This document shows, one piece after another, positions 24,147-33,157 of a DNA stretch of 64,000 nt. How positions within the stretch are numbered: position 1 is the first letter of the stretch; each line of letters begins with the position of its first letter. Under the pieces are notes generated by a model. The model searched no databases, had not been told where the DNA came from, and worked only from the letters and a program-made list of their open reading frames with translations. Both the position numbers and the translations under genes were made by a program. Origin of the DNA: Hymenobacter monticola (lineage in GTDB: Bacteria > Bacteroidota > Bacteroidia > Cytophagales > Hymenobacteraceae); the NCBI RefSeq assembly GCF_022811645.1, contig NZ_CP094534.1, positions 4,402,001 to 4,466,000 on the forward strand, in the 5' to 3' direction.

Positions 24147-27100
24147 ATGAAAATTATTAGCGTCCGCTTCGCTAACCTGAACTCGCTGCCGGGGCCGTTC
24201 CTGATTCGCTTCGACGAGACGCCCCTGGCCGACACAGGACTGTTTGCCATCACGGGCCCCACCGGCGCGGGCAAAAGCACGCTGCTCGACGCCATTGCCG
24301 TGGGCCTCTACGGCCGGGTGCCGCGCCACGACCGCCAGGTGGGCGAAATGGTGAGCCGCCACGCCAAGGACGCTTTCTCGGAGGTAGAATTTGAAGTGCA
24401 CGAAACCAACGCCGACACCGGCGCCGTGGACCGCGTGCGCTACCGCTCGCGCTGGGAAGTGAAGCGCAAAGTGCGCGGCGAGGACAAGGGCGCCCTCAAC
24501 CCCGACGCCATGACGCTGGTGCTCAGCCCCTCCAACGTGGCCGTGGTGAGCGGCAAAGAGGCCGTGCCGAAGCGCGTCAGCGAAGTATCAGGGCTCGATT
24601 TTGGGCAGTTTGAGCAGTCGGTGCTGCTGAGCCAGGGCAAGTTTGCCCGCTTCCTGCACGCCCCCGAGAAAGAGCGCAGCGCCCTGCTCGAAAAAATGAC
24701 CAACGTGGGCATCTACTCGCGGCTGAGCGTGGCCGCGTTTGAGAAAGCCAAAGAGGAAGAACTGAAAACCAAGCTTCTGCGCGCCAAACTGGACGCCACC
24801 CGCCTGCTCAGCGAGGAAGAGCGTGCCGACCTGGAACGCCAGCTCGACGTGCTGCACCAGCAGGCCGAGCAACACTACGAGGAGCAGCAGGACCTAACCA
24901 TTTGCCTGACCTGGCGCACCATTCTCGACCAGCTCGACCGGCAGCTGGCCGATGCCGCCCGCGAGGCCGAGCGCCTACAACGCGATGACGAGCAGCTGCA
25001 GCCCGAGTTTGTTCGGCTCGAAGGCCACCTGCGCGCCGCCGCCGTCGACAAACCCCTGGAGCTGGCCGAGGCCGCCGAGAAGGAAGTGGCCAGCGACGAA
25101 AAGCAGCTGCGCGAGCTGGCCGAAGCCCTGCCCCAGCTAGCCACCGCCGCCGAAACGGCCGCCACTGCTCACATGGCCGCCACGGCCGCCCACGCCACCG
25201 CGCTAGCCGAGGAAGACCGCCTGCGCCCGCTGCTGAGCCAGGCCCAGGAGCAGGACGCGGCCATTGCCGCCGCGCGGCACCAACTGCAGCTGCAGCGCGA
25301 TGCCCACGCCCGGCAGCAACTGGAGCACCAGCAAGCAGCCGACGAGCTGAGCCGCGAAGCGCAGGATATCAAGGCCCTGCAAGGCCAGAACGAAACGCTC
25401 GACCGCTGGCTTATCGAGCACAGCGCCGAGATTGAGCTGAAAAACCAGGTGCTGGCCCTGGACCGCGAAATCATCGACTTGCAAGGCGCGCAAAAGGAAA
25501 CGGCCCGCATAGAGGCTGGCCGGACCGAGTTGCGCAAAGTGCAGGACCAGACCGCCGCCGACCTGCGCCGTCAGCAAACCCTCGAAACAGAAGCCAAAGC
25601 GCGCAAAAAAGCTATTGAAGACGAGGGCAAGCCCTGCCGCACCGAGCGCGACGCCTTGCTGCTCGGCACCACGGCCGCGGCCCTGGCCCAGCGCGCCGAC
25701 GACCTGACCGCCCAGCAGCAGGCGCTGCAGCAGCTTCTGCCGAAAGCCGAGGCCGCGCACGAGCACCGGGCCCGCGCCGCCGCCCTCGCGGCTCAGCTGG
25801 AGCAGGAAGCTCCGGCCTTGGCCACGGCCGAAACCGCCGCGGCTCACCTCGAAACGCGCCGGGCCGACGGCCAGCGCCTGCTCGACAGCTACCGCCGCGA
25901 GCTGCGCGCCCAACAAGCCCTGGCCGACCTTAACCAGCACCGCCAGCACCTGCAGCCCGGCCAGCCCTGCCCGCTGTGCGGCGCGCTGGAGCACGCCTTC
26001 GCCGCCGATTTTGCCGCCGAAGCCGACGAGCAGGAGCAGCGTGTGACGCAGCAGCAGCTAGCGCTGGCCCAGTTGGACGAGGACCTGCGCCTCGCCACCA
26101 CGGCTCTGGCCCGCCGCCAGACCGAGCAGCAGCAGCGCAGCAAGCTCCGCGAAGAAGCATTGGCCGCCGCCGATGCAGCCCAGCAGCAGGCCCTTGCCCT
26201 GGCCGCCACCTGCACGCCCGCCCCGGCCGAGCCCGCCAACCCGGCGGCCGTGCGCGCCCTGCTTGAAACCGCTACCCAGGAGCAAGCAGCCGCCGTGGCC
26301 GCCCGCCGCCGCGTGGCCGAGCTAGACGAGCAACTGGCCAAGCTGCGTGAGCAATACCTCCGGGAAGGCGAAGCCGCTACGGCAGCCGAGCGTGAGATTC
26401 CGCGGCTGCTGGAGCGGCAGGAAGCCACGGCAGCCGACCTGGCCAAGCTGGCCGAAGAGCTGCTGCATTGGCAGGAACAGTCCGATATATTCCAAGACTC
26501 AATTCGCGACTTCCTGGCGCCCCACCGCCTGCAGCTGCCCTCCCGCCCGCCCTACGACGGCATTCTGGCGACGCTACGGGAGCGGGCCGAGCACTACGAA
26601 GCGCAAGTGGTGGCCCTGAACGAGCTGGGTAAAACGCTGCTGGGCAAAACCAGCCAGCACCAGGCCCACACCGAAACCCTCGCCCAGCAAACCAAACAGC
26701 TCGCCGCCACTGCCGCCGCGCTGGCAGCGGAAGAGCAAGCTATTGCCCGGCAGCTGGCGGCCCGCCAGGCGCAGTACGCCGGCCTCCACCCTGCCGCCGA
26801 AGCCGAGCAACTCCGCCTGGCCACTCAGCGCCTGGCCGATGCCGCCGTGCGCGCCCAAGCGGAGCTGGCCGACCAGCAAAAGACGCTGGAAATTCAGCAA
26901 AACCGCCAAAAAGACCTGCAGGCGCAGCTGGCGGTGCACCGCGCCGCCCACGCCCAGCGCGAGGCCGAGCTAACGGCGGCCCTGGCCGCCGCTGGCCTGG
27001 CCACGGCCACCGAGGCGCGCGCCCTGCTCCTGCCCGCTGCCGAGGCCACACGCCTCACCCAGCGCCACCAGGACCACCGCACCGCCCAGGCCGCCGCCGC

Positions 27101-27863
27101 CCGCCGCCTCACCGACCTCACGGCCGAGCTACACCACCACGCCGAAGCCGGCCTCACGCCCCACACCGCCGCCGAGCTCACCGCCCAGCTCCAGGCGCTG
27201 TCGGCGGCCGATGACGTGCTGCAGCAGCAGCTCGGGGCCGTAAGCAACCAGCTCCGGCAGGACGATGATGCACGGGAGCGGCTGGCCGCGGGCCAGCACG
27301 AACTGACCCTGCGCCAGCAGGAAGAGCAACGCTGGCAGGATTTGAGCGAGCAGATTGGCTCGGCGCGGGGCGACAAGTTCAGCCAGTTTGCCCAGGGCCT
27401 CACCCTCACGCACCTGGCCCGGCTGGCCAACCTGCGCCTGCGCCAGCTCACCGGCCGCTACACCATCCTGAAAATGCCCAACCGCAACCTGGAGCTGCAA
27501 ATCATCGACCACGACCAGGCCGACACCGTGCGCCCCATGGCCTCGCTCTCGGGCGGCGAAAGCTTCCTGGTGAGCCTGGCGCTGGCTCTGGGCCTGAGCG
27601 AGCTGGCCGGCCACAAAGCCCGCATCGAGTCGCTGTTCATCGACGAAGGCTTTGGCACCCTCGACCCCGAGGCGCTGAACACGGCGCTGGACGCGCTGGA
27701 GCGCCTGCAGCATTCGGGCAAGATGATTGGCGTCATTTCCCACGTATCCGACCTCAAGGACCGGATTAGCACCCAAATCAGGGTGCGGCCCGGGGCGGGC
27801 GGCAACAGCAGCGTGTACCTGGTGGGCGTGCGGGGCAACGAAACCAGTTGCGCGACGCCCTGA
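24147..27863 (+). CDS. sbcC: Exonuclease SbcCD ATPase subunit SbcC
   Basis: The 1238-aa product is an SMC-like ATPase: Walker A GPTGAGKST (residues 37-45), a long Ala/Glu/Gln-rich coiled coil, the zinc hook CPLC (Cys608-Cys611 in GQPCPLCG) in the middle, then the ABC signature SLSGGESFLVSLALALGLSEL and Walker B LFIDEGFGTLDPEAL near the C-terminus, plus the H-loop VISHVSDL. It binds SbcD to form the nuclease that resolves DNA hairpins and palindromes; that is pertinent here because the window is rich in inverted repeats. The start MKIISVRFANLNS is canonical; the 61-codon in-frame upstream extension carries no family sequence. Its stop lies 3 bp before the stop of the convergent HNH gene. Confidence 0.95.
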   Translation: MKIISVRFANLNSLPGPFLIRFDETPLADTGLFAITGPTGAGKSTLLDAIAVGLYGRVPRHDRQVGEMVSRHAKDAFSEVEFEVHETNADTGAVDRVRYRSRWEVKRKVRGEDKGALNPDAMTLVLSPSNVAVVSGKEAVPKRVSEVSGLDFGQFEQSVLLSQGKFARFLHAPEKERSALLEKMTNVGIYSRLSVAAFEKAKEEELKTKLLRAKLDATRLLSEEERADLERQLDVLHQQAEQHYEEQQDLTICLTWRTILDQLDRQLADAAREAERLQRDDEQLQPEFVRLEGHLRAAAVDKPLELAEAAEKEVASDEKQLRELAEALPQLATAAETAATAHMAATAAHATALAEEDRLRPLLSQAQEQDAAIAAARHQLQLQRDAHARQQLEHQQAADELSREAQDIKALQGQNETLDRWLIEHSAEIELKNQVLALDREIIDLQGAQKETARIEAGRTELRKVQDQTAADLRRQQTLETEAKARKKAIEDEGKPCRTERDALLLGTTAAALAQRADDLTAQQQALQQLLPKAEAAHEHRARAAALAAQLEQEAPALATAETAAAHLETRRADGQRLLDSYRRELRAQQALADLNQHRQHLQPGQPCPLCGALEHAFAADFAAEADEQEQRVTQQQLALAQLDEDLRLATTALARRQTEQQQRSKLREEALAAADAAQQQALALAATCTPAPAEPANPAAVRALLETATQEQAAAVAARRRVAELDEQLAKLREQYLREGEAATAAEREIPRLLERQEATAADLAKLAEELLHWQEQSDIFQDSIRDFLAPHRLQLPSRPPYDGILATLRERAEHYEAQVVALNELGKTLLGKTSQHQAHTETLAQQTKQLAATAAALAAEEQAIARQLAARQAQYAGLHPAAEAEQLRLATQRLADAAVRAQAELADQQKTLEIQQNRQKDLQAQLAVHRAAHAQREAELTAALAAAGLATATEARALLLPAAEATRLTQRHQDHRTAQAAAARRLTDLTAELHHHAEAGLTPHTAAELTAQLQALSAADDVLQQQLGAVSNQLRQDDDARERLAAGQHELTLRQQEEQRWQDLSEQIGSARGDKFSQFAQGLTLTHLARLANLRLRQLTGRYTILKMPNRNLELQIIDHDQADTVRPMASLSGGESFLVSLALALGLSELAGHKARIESLFIDEGFGTLDPEALNTALDALERLQHSGKMIGVISHVSDLKDRISTQIRVRPGAGGNSSVYLVGVRGNETSCATP

Positions 27864-27866
27864 TTT

Positions 27867-28196
27867 TCAGCGGCGGCTGCGCCGGTTGGTGATGCGTTCC
27901 ACGCGCTGCTTGCGAATCCAGCCCAGGTAAGTTTGTAGGCCTTCGGCGGCGCGCAGCGCTTCCACGGTGGGGTACTGGCGGGCGAGCTCGCGGTTGGTGA
28001 GGAAGCGGTGCACGCTGCTGTGGCAGGGCTGGCACAGGTCGACGGTGGGACCGTGCTTGCCACCTTCCTCGCGCGGCACCAGGTGGTGGCGCGAGGTGGC
28101 CTGCACCAGGCGTTCGCAGAGGCCGCACTGAGAATGGGCGCGGTCGAGGGTAGCAGCGGGTGGGCCGGGGATTAGCCGGTCGCGTCGTTGGGCCAT
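27867..28196 (-). CDS. HNH endonuclease-like zinc protein
   Basis: The 109-aa product from the ATG at 28194-28196 has CGLCERLV, then SRHHLVPREEGGKHGPTVDLC and CHSSVHRFLTNRELA. That is the HNH pattern: two CxxC zinc pairs, the paired histidines RHH and a distal His. Free-standing HNH proteins of this size are found in many bacteria as putative nicking or repair nucleases; the role is not known. An in-frame GTG at 28232 would add 12 residues. It lies tail to tail with sbcC with a 3-bp gap, and no terminator separates them. Confidence 0.75.
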   Translation of the reverse strand: MAQRRDRLIPGPPAATLDRAHSQCGLCERLVQATSRHHLVPREEGGKHGPTVDLCQPCHSSVHRFLTNRELARQYPTVEALRAAEGLQTYLGWIRKQRVERITNRRSRR

Positions 28197-28373
28197 ATGT
28201 TGCAACAAATGGGTTGGGCGGGGGCTAACCACCTAATGCAATGAACAGCATTCATTAGCGGCAAGTTGCGGATTCGTTTTCATGGCGTTAACTTGGCCAG
28301 CATTGGTGTGCTTGCTCACCTTTTTTTGGCCGTTTATTGCCGCATTGTCGTTTTTCGCCTCTAATCTTAACTC

Positions 28374-28823
28374 ATGACAACACCTGTACTCCCTGTTTCC
28401 TCCTCGAAAGGCCTGATGCGCGCAGGCCGGCTGCTAGGGGCCGTGGGGGCCCTCTGGCTGCTGAGTGCCTCCGCCGCCCACGCCCAAACCTGGATGGTGA
28501 GCACCACGGCTCAAATCAAGCTGGGCATTCTGGACAAGTACGGCCAGTTGGGGCCCTACACCGCCACCTTCGTAGTGCACAGCGAGAAAACCGGCAAGGA
28601 CTACTTTCTGGTAAAGCAGCTGGCCAAAAACCAAACCGGCATCGACGTGCTGTTTCCCACCGACCCGGCCGACCCCGATTATTTCAAAGCCGAAAGCGGT
28701 GAGGCCGCCGTCGCCGCCCCCGGCCGCTACACCTGGGAATGCCGCGTAAAAGGCGTGAAAGCCGTGAGCGGCCGCTTCGTTTTCCCGGAAGTGGCCAACG
28801 ACGTGACCGTGATTACCAAGTAA
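28374..28823 (+). CDS. Secreted or periplasmic hypothetical protein
   Basis: The 149-aa product begins with a 36-residue N-terminus (MTTPVLPVSSSKGLMRAGRL... then a hydrophobic stretch to SAAHAQ), read as a signal peptide with cleavage after HAQ. The mature 110 residues start TWMVSTTAQIKLGILDKYG and look like a compact beta sandwich with no cysteines except one (ECRVKG). No family is recognised. It lies between the HNH gene and thioredoxin. A weak hairpin follows the stop. The role is unknown. Confidence 0.65.
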   Translation: MTTPVLPVSSSKGLMRAGRLLGAVGALWLLSASAAHAQTWMVSTTAQIKLGILDKYGQLGPYTATFVVHSEKTGKDYFLVKQLAKNQTGIDVLFPTDPADPDYFKAESGEAAVAAPGRYTWECRVKGVKAVSGRFVFPEVANDVTVITK

Positions 28824-28853
28824 TTCTGACGCGTTGCGAGTCTCCTTTCCTGA

Positions 28854-28880
28854 AAAGCCCGGCCCTCGGCTGGGTTTTTC
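28854..28880 (+). terminator. Intrinsic terminator behind the secreted hypothetical
   Basis: AAAAGCCCGGCC and the partly complementary GGCTGGGTTTTT make an imperfect GC-rich stem followed by T's. The stem is not perfect, so confidence is limited. Confidence 0.5.
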
Positions 28881-28924
28881 GCGTTTAAGGTTCTCTTACT
28901 TCCCGCTTCTCACTCTCCTGCATC

Positions 28925-29254
28925 ATGCCCCGCAAGTCCTTTTCCGAGCTCATCAACAGCCCCGGCATGCCGGTTCTGGTTGATTTCTTCGCCACGTGGT
29001 GTGGCCCCTGCAAGACGATGGCACCCATTCTGGAGCAGGTGGCGGCCCAGCACGGCGGCAAGCTGCGCGTCATCAAAATCGACGTGGATAAAAACCAGGC
29101 CGTGGCGCAGCAATACCGCGTGCAAAGCATTCCGACCCTGATTCTTTTTCACCAGGGGCAGCCGGTGTGGCGGCAGGCAGGCGTGGTGCCGGCCGCCCAA
29201 ATTACGCAGGTGCTGCAACCCTACGTGGGCAAAAGTGCGTCGGTAAACCGGTAG
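28925..29254 (+). CDS. trxA: Thioredoxin
   Basis: The 109-aa protein has the thioredoxin fold with active site FFATWCGPCKTM (Cys26, Cys29), cis-proline region VQSIPTLILFHQGQP and the usual helix spacing. No signal peptide is seen, so it is cytoplasmic. It reduces protein disulfides with NADPH via thioredoxin reductase. Length and motifs match canonical family members. It lies directly upstream of the TonB-receptor gene, with which it is unlikely to be functionally linked; a promoter-like TACCTTTG sits in the gap. The symbol assumes the main thioredoxin, but additional paralogues may exist elsewhere. Confidence 0.9.
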   Translation: MPRKSFSELINSPGMPVLVDFFATWCGPCKTMAPILEQVAAQHGGKLRVIKIDVDKNQAVAQQYRVQSIPTLILFHQGQPVWRQAGVVPAAQITQVLQPYVGKSASVNR

Positions 29255-29302
29255 CGCGGCAGTTGGGCAAACTATCTGCCCAACCCTGGCGTTGGGGGTG
29301 GC

Positions 29303-29310
29303 TACCTTTG
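29303..29310 (+). promoter_or_regulatory. -7-like element upstream of the TonB receptor gene
   Basis: TACCTTTG matches the Bacteroidota TAnnTTTG -7 element, 22 bp before the ATG at 29332. There is no TTG at the optimal 17-23 bp upstream, so the match is incomplete. Confidence 0.35.
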
Positions 29311-29331
29311 CGCTACCGTCTCAGTTCCTGT

Positions 29332-31689
29332 ATGGCCTTTTATTATTCTGCGCGTTATCTATTTATTATTCTTTTATTTAGCTGGGTGGGGCTGCAAGGG
29401 GCCTGGGCTCAGCAGGAAACCCGGTTCACCGTGAGCGGCACGGTGCGCAGCGCCCGGGGCGAGGCCCTTCCTGGGGCCAGCGTGGCGGTGCCGGCCCTCG
29501 GCACGGGCACCGCGGCCGATTCGCTGGGCCACTTCAGCCTGAGCCTGCCGGCGGGCCGCCACCAGCTGGTTATTGCCTTTATCGGCTACCTGCAGCAAAC
29601 CCGCGACCTCAACCTGACCCGCAACCAGCGCCTGACCTTCGCCCTGGAAGAAGGCGGCAACGAGCTGGGCGAAGTGGTGGTGGAAGGCGCCGCCACCCTG
29701 CAGGAAAAGCTGAAAACCACCCAGATGGGCGTCGAGCACCTCAGCATTCGGGAGGCCAAGCTGCTGCCGGCCCTATTTGGCGAGGTCGACATACTGAAAA
29801 CCCTGCAGCTGAAGCCTGGCGTGCAGAACGGTGGCGAAGGCAGCAGCGGCTTGTTTGTGCGCGGCGGCTCCTCGGACCAAAACCTGGTGCTGCTCGACAA
29901 TGCGCTGGTGTACAACCCCAACCACTTGTTCGGGCTGTTTTCGGTGTTCAATTCCGACGCGGTGCAGAGCGTGGACCTTTATAAATCGGGCTTTCCGGCG
30001 CAGTTTGGCGGACGGCTCTCGTCGGTGGTGGATGTGAAGCTGCGCGAGGGCGACCGGCAGCACTACGTGGCCACGGGCGGCATCGGGCTCATTTCCTCGC
30101 GCCTCACCTACGAGGGGCCCATCAACAAGGGCAAGGGCTCGTTCATTGTGAGTGGCCGGCGCACCTACTTCGACATTTTCACGCGGGCGCTCAACAAGGT
30201 CAACGAGGGCAAGGAAGATTACAGCCCCATCCCCGACTACTACTTCTACGACATGAATGCCAAGGCCAACTACACCCTCGGCGAGAAGGACCACCTGTTT
30301 TTGACGGGCTACCTGGGGCGCGACATCTTTGGCTTCGGCAGCACGGGCGGCTTCAACTTCAATTTCAACTGGGGCAACACCGTGGGCACGTTGCGCTGGA
30401 ACCACGTTTTCTCGCCCCAGCTATTTGTGAACACGTCCGTGGCGGTGTCTGATTATCAGTACAACCTCACCAACAAGCTCGATACCTTCACCTTCGGCTT
30501 GGGCTCGAACATCCGGGACTACACGGCCCGCACCGACTTCGAATACACGCCCACCGACCGGCACCAACTCAAAGCCGGCGCGCTCGTTACCCAGCACCGT
30601 TTCGGCGTGGGCCGCCTCGACGCCAACTCCGGCGACGGCCGCGTGAACTTCGGCTCCGACGTGAATTATTACGGGCTGGAAGGCGCGCTGTATGCTTCCG
30701 ACAACTATAAGGCTTCCGACAAGCTGCAGTTCGAAGGCGGCCTGCGCCTCACCGGCTTCCGCAGCGGCTCGGACCAGTACGGCGGCGTGGAGCCGCGCGC
30801 GGCCGCGCGCTACGCCCTCAACGACCGCACTTCCTTCAAGGCCAACTACGCCCTGATGTACCAGTACGTCCACTTGGTGACCAACTCCGGCGCCACGCTG
30901 CCCACCGATATCTGGTATCCCTCGCGCTTGTCGGTGCGGCCCCAGCAATCGCAGCAGGTGAGCTCCGGGGCCAGCTTTCTGCTGGGCGATGGCAAGTATT
31001 TGCTCACCGATGAGGTGTACCACAAGTGGGGCCGCAACCAGGTCGATTTCCGCGACGGCGCCCAGCTGTTTGTGAACCCGGAACTGGACGCGGAATTCAT
31101 ATTTGGCAAAAGCTGGAGCTACGGCAACGAGATTTATCTAGAGAAGAAGACCGGCAAAACCACCGGCTGGATAGGCTACACGCTGGCTTGGAGCTGGCGC
31201 AACTTCCAACCCCAGCGCGGCACTTCCGGCATTAACAACGGCCAGGATTTCCACCCCAACTATGACCGTCGCCATAACCTGACGGTGGTAGTGCTGCATC
31301 AGCTCAATCCCCGCATCAACCTCACGGCTAGCTTTGTATATACCTCCGGCAACCTGACCACGCTGCCGCTGGGCCGCTTCGGCCTGCAGGATATTCCGGG
31401 CTCCAGCGTGGGCCTCGACCCGCGCCCCGTGCCCATCTACCCGAACCGCAATTCCTACCAGCTCATCCCCTACCACCGCCTCGACCTGGGCGTGGTGTAC
31501 AAAATTGGCACCCGCCTCAACCAGGACCTCACCCTGAGCATCTACAACGCTTACAACCGCCGCAACGCCTACTTCGTGTTCTTCGACACGGTGCGCGACA
31601 AAGCCAGCGGCCGCACCACCGGCTTTGCGGCCCGGCAGGTGTCGCTGTTCCCGGTCATCCCCTCGCTGACGTATAATTTCCGGTTTTAG
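29332..31689 (+). CDS. TonB-dependent receptor with carboxypeptidase-like regulatory domain
   Basis: The 785-aa protein starts MAFYYSARYLFIILLFSWVG, a signal peptide ending near WAQ. A CarboxypepD_reg-like domain follows (about 28-110: VSGTVRSARGEALPGASVAV), then a plug (about 115-240: LFVRGGSSDQNLVLLDNALV) and a C-terminal 22-strand barrel typical of TBDRs ending PSLTYNFRF. It should transport a substrate across the outer membrane powered by TonB. The next gene, 2 bp downstream, encodes a DUF4249 lipoprotein, an arrangement known for several Bacteroidota receptors whose substrate is undefined. It is not a SusC because the length and plug motifs differ. The start at 29332 fits the signal peptide. 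Confidence 0.92.
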   Translation: MAFYYSARYLFIILLFSWVGLQGAWAQQETRFTVSGTVRSARGEALPGASVAVPALGTGTAADSLGHFSLSLPAGRHQLVIAFIGYLQQTRDLNLTRNQRLTFALEEGGNELGEVVVEGAATLQEKLKTTQMGVEHLSIREAKLLPALFGEVDILKTLQLKPGVQNGGEGSSGLFVRGGSSDQNLVLLDNALVYNPNHLFGLFSVFNSDAVQSVDLYKSGFPAQFGGRLSSVVDVKLREGDRQHYVATGGIGLISSRLTYEGPINKGKGSFIVSGRRTYFDIFTRALNKVNEGKEDYSPIPDYYFYDMNAKANYTLGEKDHLFLTGYLGRDIFGFGSTGGFNFNFNWGNTVGTLRWNHVFSPQLFVNTSVAVSDYQYNLTNKLDTFTFGLGSNIRDYTARTDFEYTPTDRHQLKAGALVTQHRFGVGRLDANSGDGRVNFGSDVNYYGLEGALYASDNYKASDKLQFEGGLRLTGFRSGSDQYGGVEPRAAARYALNDRTSFKANYALMYQYVHLVTNSGATLPTDIWYPSRLSVRPQQSQQVSSGASFLLGDGKYLLTDEVYHKWGRNQVDFRDGAQLFVNPELDAEFIFGKSWSYGNEIYLEKKTGKTTGWIGYTLAWSWRNFQPQRGTSGINNGQDFHPNYDRRHNLTVVVLHQLNPRINLTASFVYTSGNLTTLPLGRFGLQDIPGSSVGLDPRPVPIYPNRNSYQLIPYHRLDLGVVYKIGTRLNQDLTLSIYNAYNRRNAYFVFFDTVRDKASGRTTGFAARQVSLFPVIPSLTYNFRF

Positions 31690-31691
31690 CC

Positions 31692-32552
31692 ATGCCCCTG
31701 CGCAAGAATTTATCGGTTGCTCTGCTCGTGGCCCTGCCAGTGCTGGCTGGCTGCAGCAAGCTGCAAAACGACATCAACGTGCCGCTGCCGGCTTACTCGT
31801 CCGAGCTGGTGGTGGAGTGCTACCTGAAGCCGGGCAAGGTGCCCAGCCTGTCCGTTTCGACCACCGTGCCCTACCTCAGCTCGGTGCTGCCGCAGATTCC
31901 GACCGATGTAACCGTGACGCTCACCATGCCCGATGGCACGCCGGTGCCCCTGGCCTTCCAGCCCAATTACCAGGCGCTGATTGACACGGTTTCGGGCGTA
32001 AAATTCCACTCCCACATCGGGCGCACGCCGCTGGTGGCCCGCCCCGGCGACGTGTTCAAAATCGACGTGGCCGACACCAAAGGCCGGCACGTGACGGGCA
32101 CCACCACCATGCTGGCCCCTATCCCGATTGATTCCCTGAACTACAAGTTCAACGATAAAACCGGCTCCGAGCGCAAGGCTTATTTCCTCACCAATTTCCG
32201 CGACCCCATCAGCCCCGACGACTGCTACCGCCTGCAGCTGCACAAGGGCAACCCAGCCAAAGGCGCGCTGCTCAAAAGCCCGGAAACGGATATGTCGCTC
32301 GAAGACCGGCTGCTCAACGGGCAGCAGTTCGTGGTGGGCACCAGCTACCGCTTCCGCGCCGGCGACACCGTGACGGCCACCCTCTACCACATCGACCGCG
32401 CGTTCTACCGCTTCCGCCAATCGACGCGCGACGCCCGCAACGCCAACGGCAACCCCTTCGCCCAGCCTTCGGCCATCTACAGCAACGTGCAGGGCGGCGT
32501 GGGCATTTTCACGGTGCTGAGCGGTACTGTGAAGACCAAAGTGGTGCAGTAA
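31692..32552 (+). CDS. DUF4249 lipoprotein partner of the TonB receptor
   Basis: The 286-aa product begins MPLRKNLSVALLVALPVLAG followed by Cys21, a lipoprotein signal. The mature protein has the DUF4249 signature SSELVVECYLKPGKVPSLSV, TVTLTMPDGTPVPL and FLTNFRDPISPDDCYRLQLHKG. Members are surface lipoproteins paired with TonB-dependent receptors; the role is probably substrate capture or delivery, unproven. The start is 2 bp after the receptor stop, so both are in one operon. Confidence 0.88.
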   Translation: MPLRKNLSVALLVALPVLAGCSKLQNDINVPLPAYSSELVVECYLKPGKVPSLSVSTTVPYLSSVLPQIPTDVTVTLTMPDGTPVPLAFQPNYQALIDTVSGVKFHSHIGRTPLVARPGDVFKIDVADTKGRHVTGTTTMLAPIPIDSLNYKFNDKTGSERKAYFLTNFRDPISPDDCYRLQLHKGNPAKGALLKSPETDMSLEDRLLNGQQFVVGTSYRFRAGDTVTATLYHIDRAFYRFRQSTRDARNANGNPFAQPSAIYSNVQGGVGIFTVLSGTVKTKVVQ

Positions 32553-32641
32553 GATAAAGGCGGTATAATTTTATAATCGAGGCAACGTTACGCCGACCAC
32601 GGGCATCCTACGCCTGTATTCCACCTTCAACCCCTTGCCAC

Positions 32642-33082
32642 ATGTTCACACTTCGACTGCGTAATTGGCTGTTCCTTTCTGCCTTCGCCGGCCTGGCCCT
32701 CGGTAGCTGCAGCAAAAAGGACGATGCTCAACCCGTGACGCCAACTTCTGCCACTACCCAGCAACTGGCCACCAGCGGGAGCTGGCGCCTGGATGAAATC
32801 ACGCAAAACAGCCAGGTGAGCAGCAGCGGCGCCGGCATCAAGGACCGGTACAGCCTCAAGTTTCGCGCCGACGGCACCTATAGCCAAACCTTGCTGGCCG
32901 ACAACACCACCTACAACGGCACCTGGATGCTGATGAGCAACAATACCGTGCTGGACTTCACCGACCACAAAGGCGCCAACTCGGAGTACACCATTTCCAG
33001 CGTTTCGGGCACGGCGCTCCGATACCGTTTCACTAACAAAACCAACCAGACCGAAGAACTGGGCTTTTCGGCTCAGCCCTGA
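32642..33082 (+). CDS. Lipocalin-like lipoprotein
   Basis: The 146-aa product starts MFTLRLRNWLFLSAFAGLAL followed by GSC, a lipobox with Cys23, then SKKDDAQPVT. The mature beta-rich part contains the lipocalin-like pattern SGSWRLDEITQN, LKFRADGTYSQ, NGTWMLMSNNTVLDF, YTISSVSGTALRYRF. Such small lipocalin-like or DUF4488-like lipoproteins are common in Bacteroidota; the ligand is unknown. A terminator follows. Confidence 0.75.
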   Translation: MFTLRLRNWLFLSAFAGLALGSCSKKDDAQPVTPTSATTQQLATSGSWRLDEITQNSQVSSSGAGIKDRYSLKFRADGTYSQTLLADNTTYNGTWMLMSNNTVLDFTDHKGANSEYTISSVSGTALRYRFTNKTNQTEELGFSAQP

Positions 33083-33108
33083 GCAGGCGAGTGCCAGGTT
33101 GTGGCATG

Positions 33109-33141
33109 AAAAAACCGATGCTGTCCGGCATCGGTTTTTTT
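33109..33141. terminator. Bidirectional intrinsic terminator
   Basis: AAAAAACCGATGC and GGCATCGGTTTTTT form a strong stem with loop TGTCC and T-run, serving both the lipocalin gene and the convergent purine nucleoside phosphorylase gene. Confidence 0.88.
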
Positions 33142-33157
33142 GTGCGCATGGCGCGGC

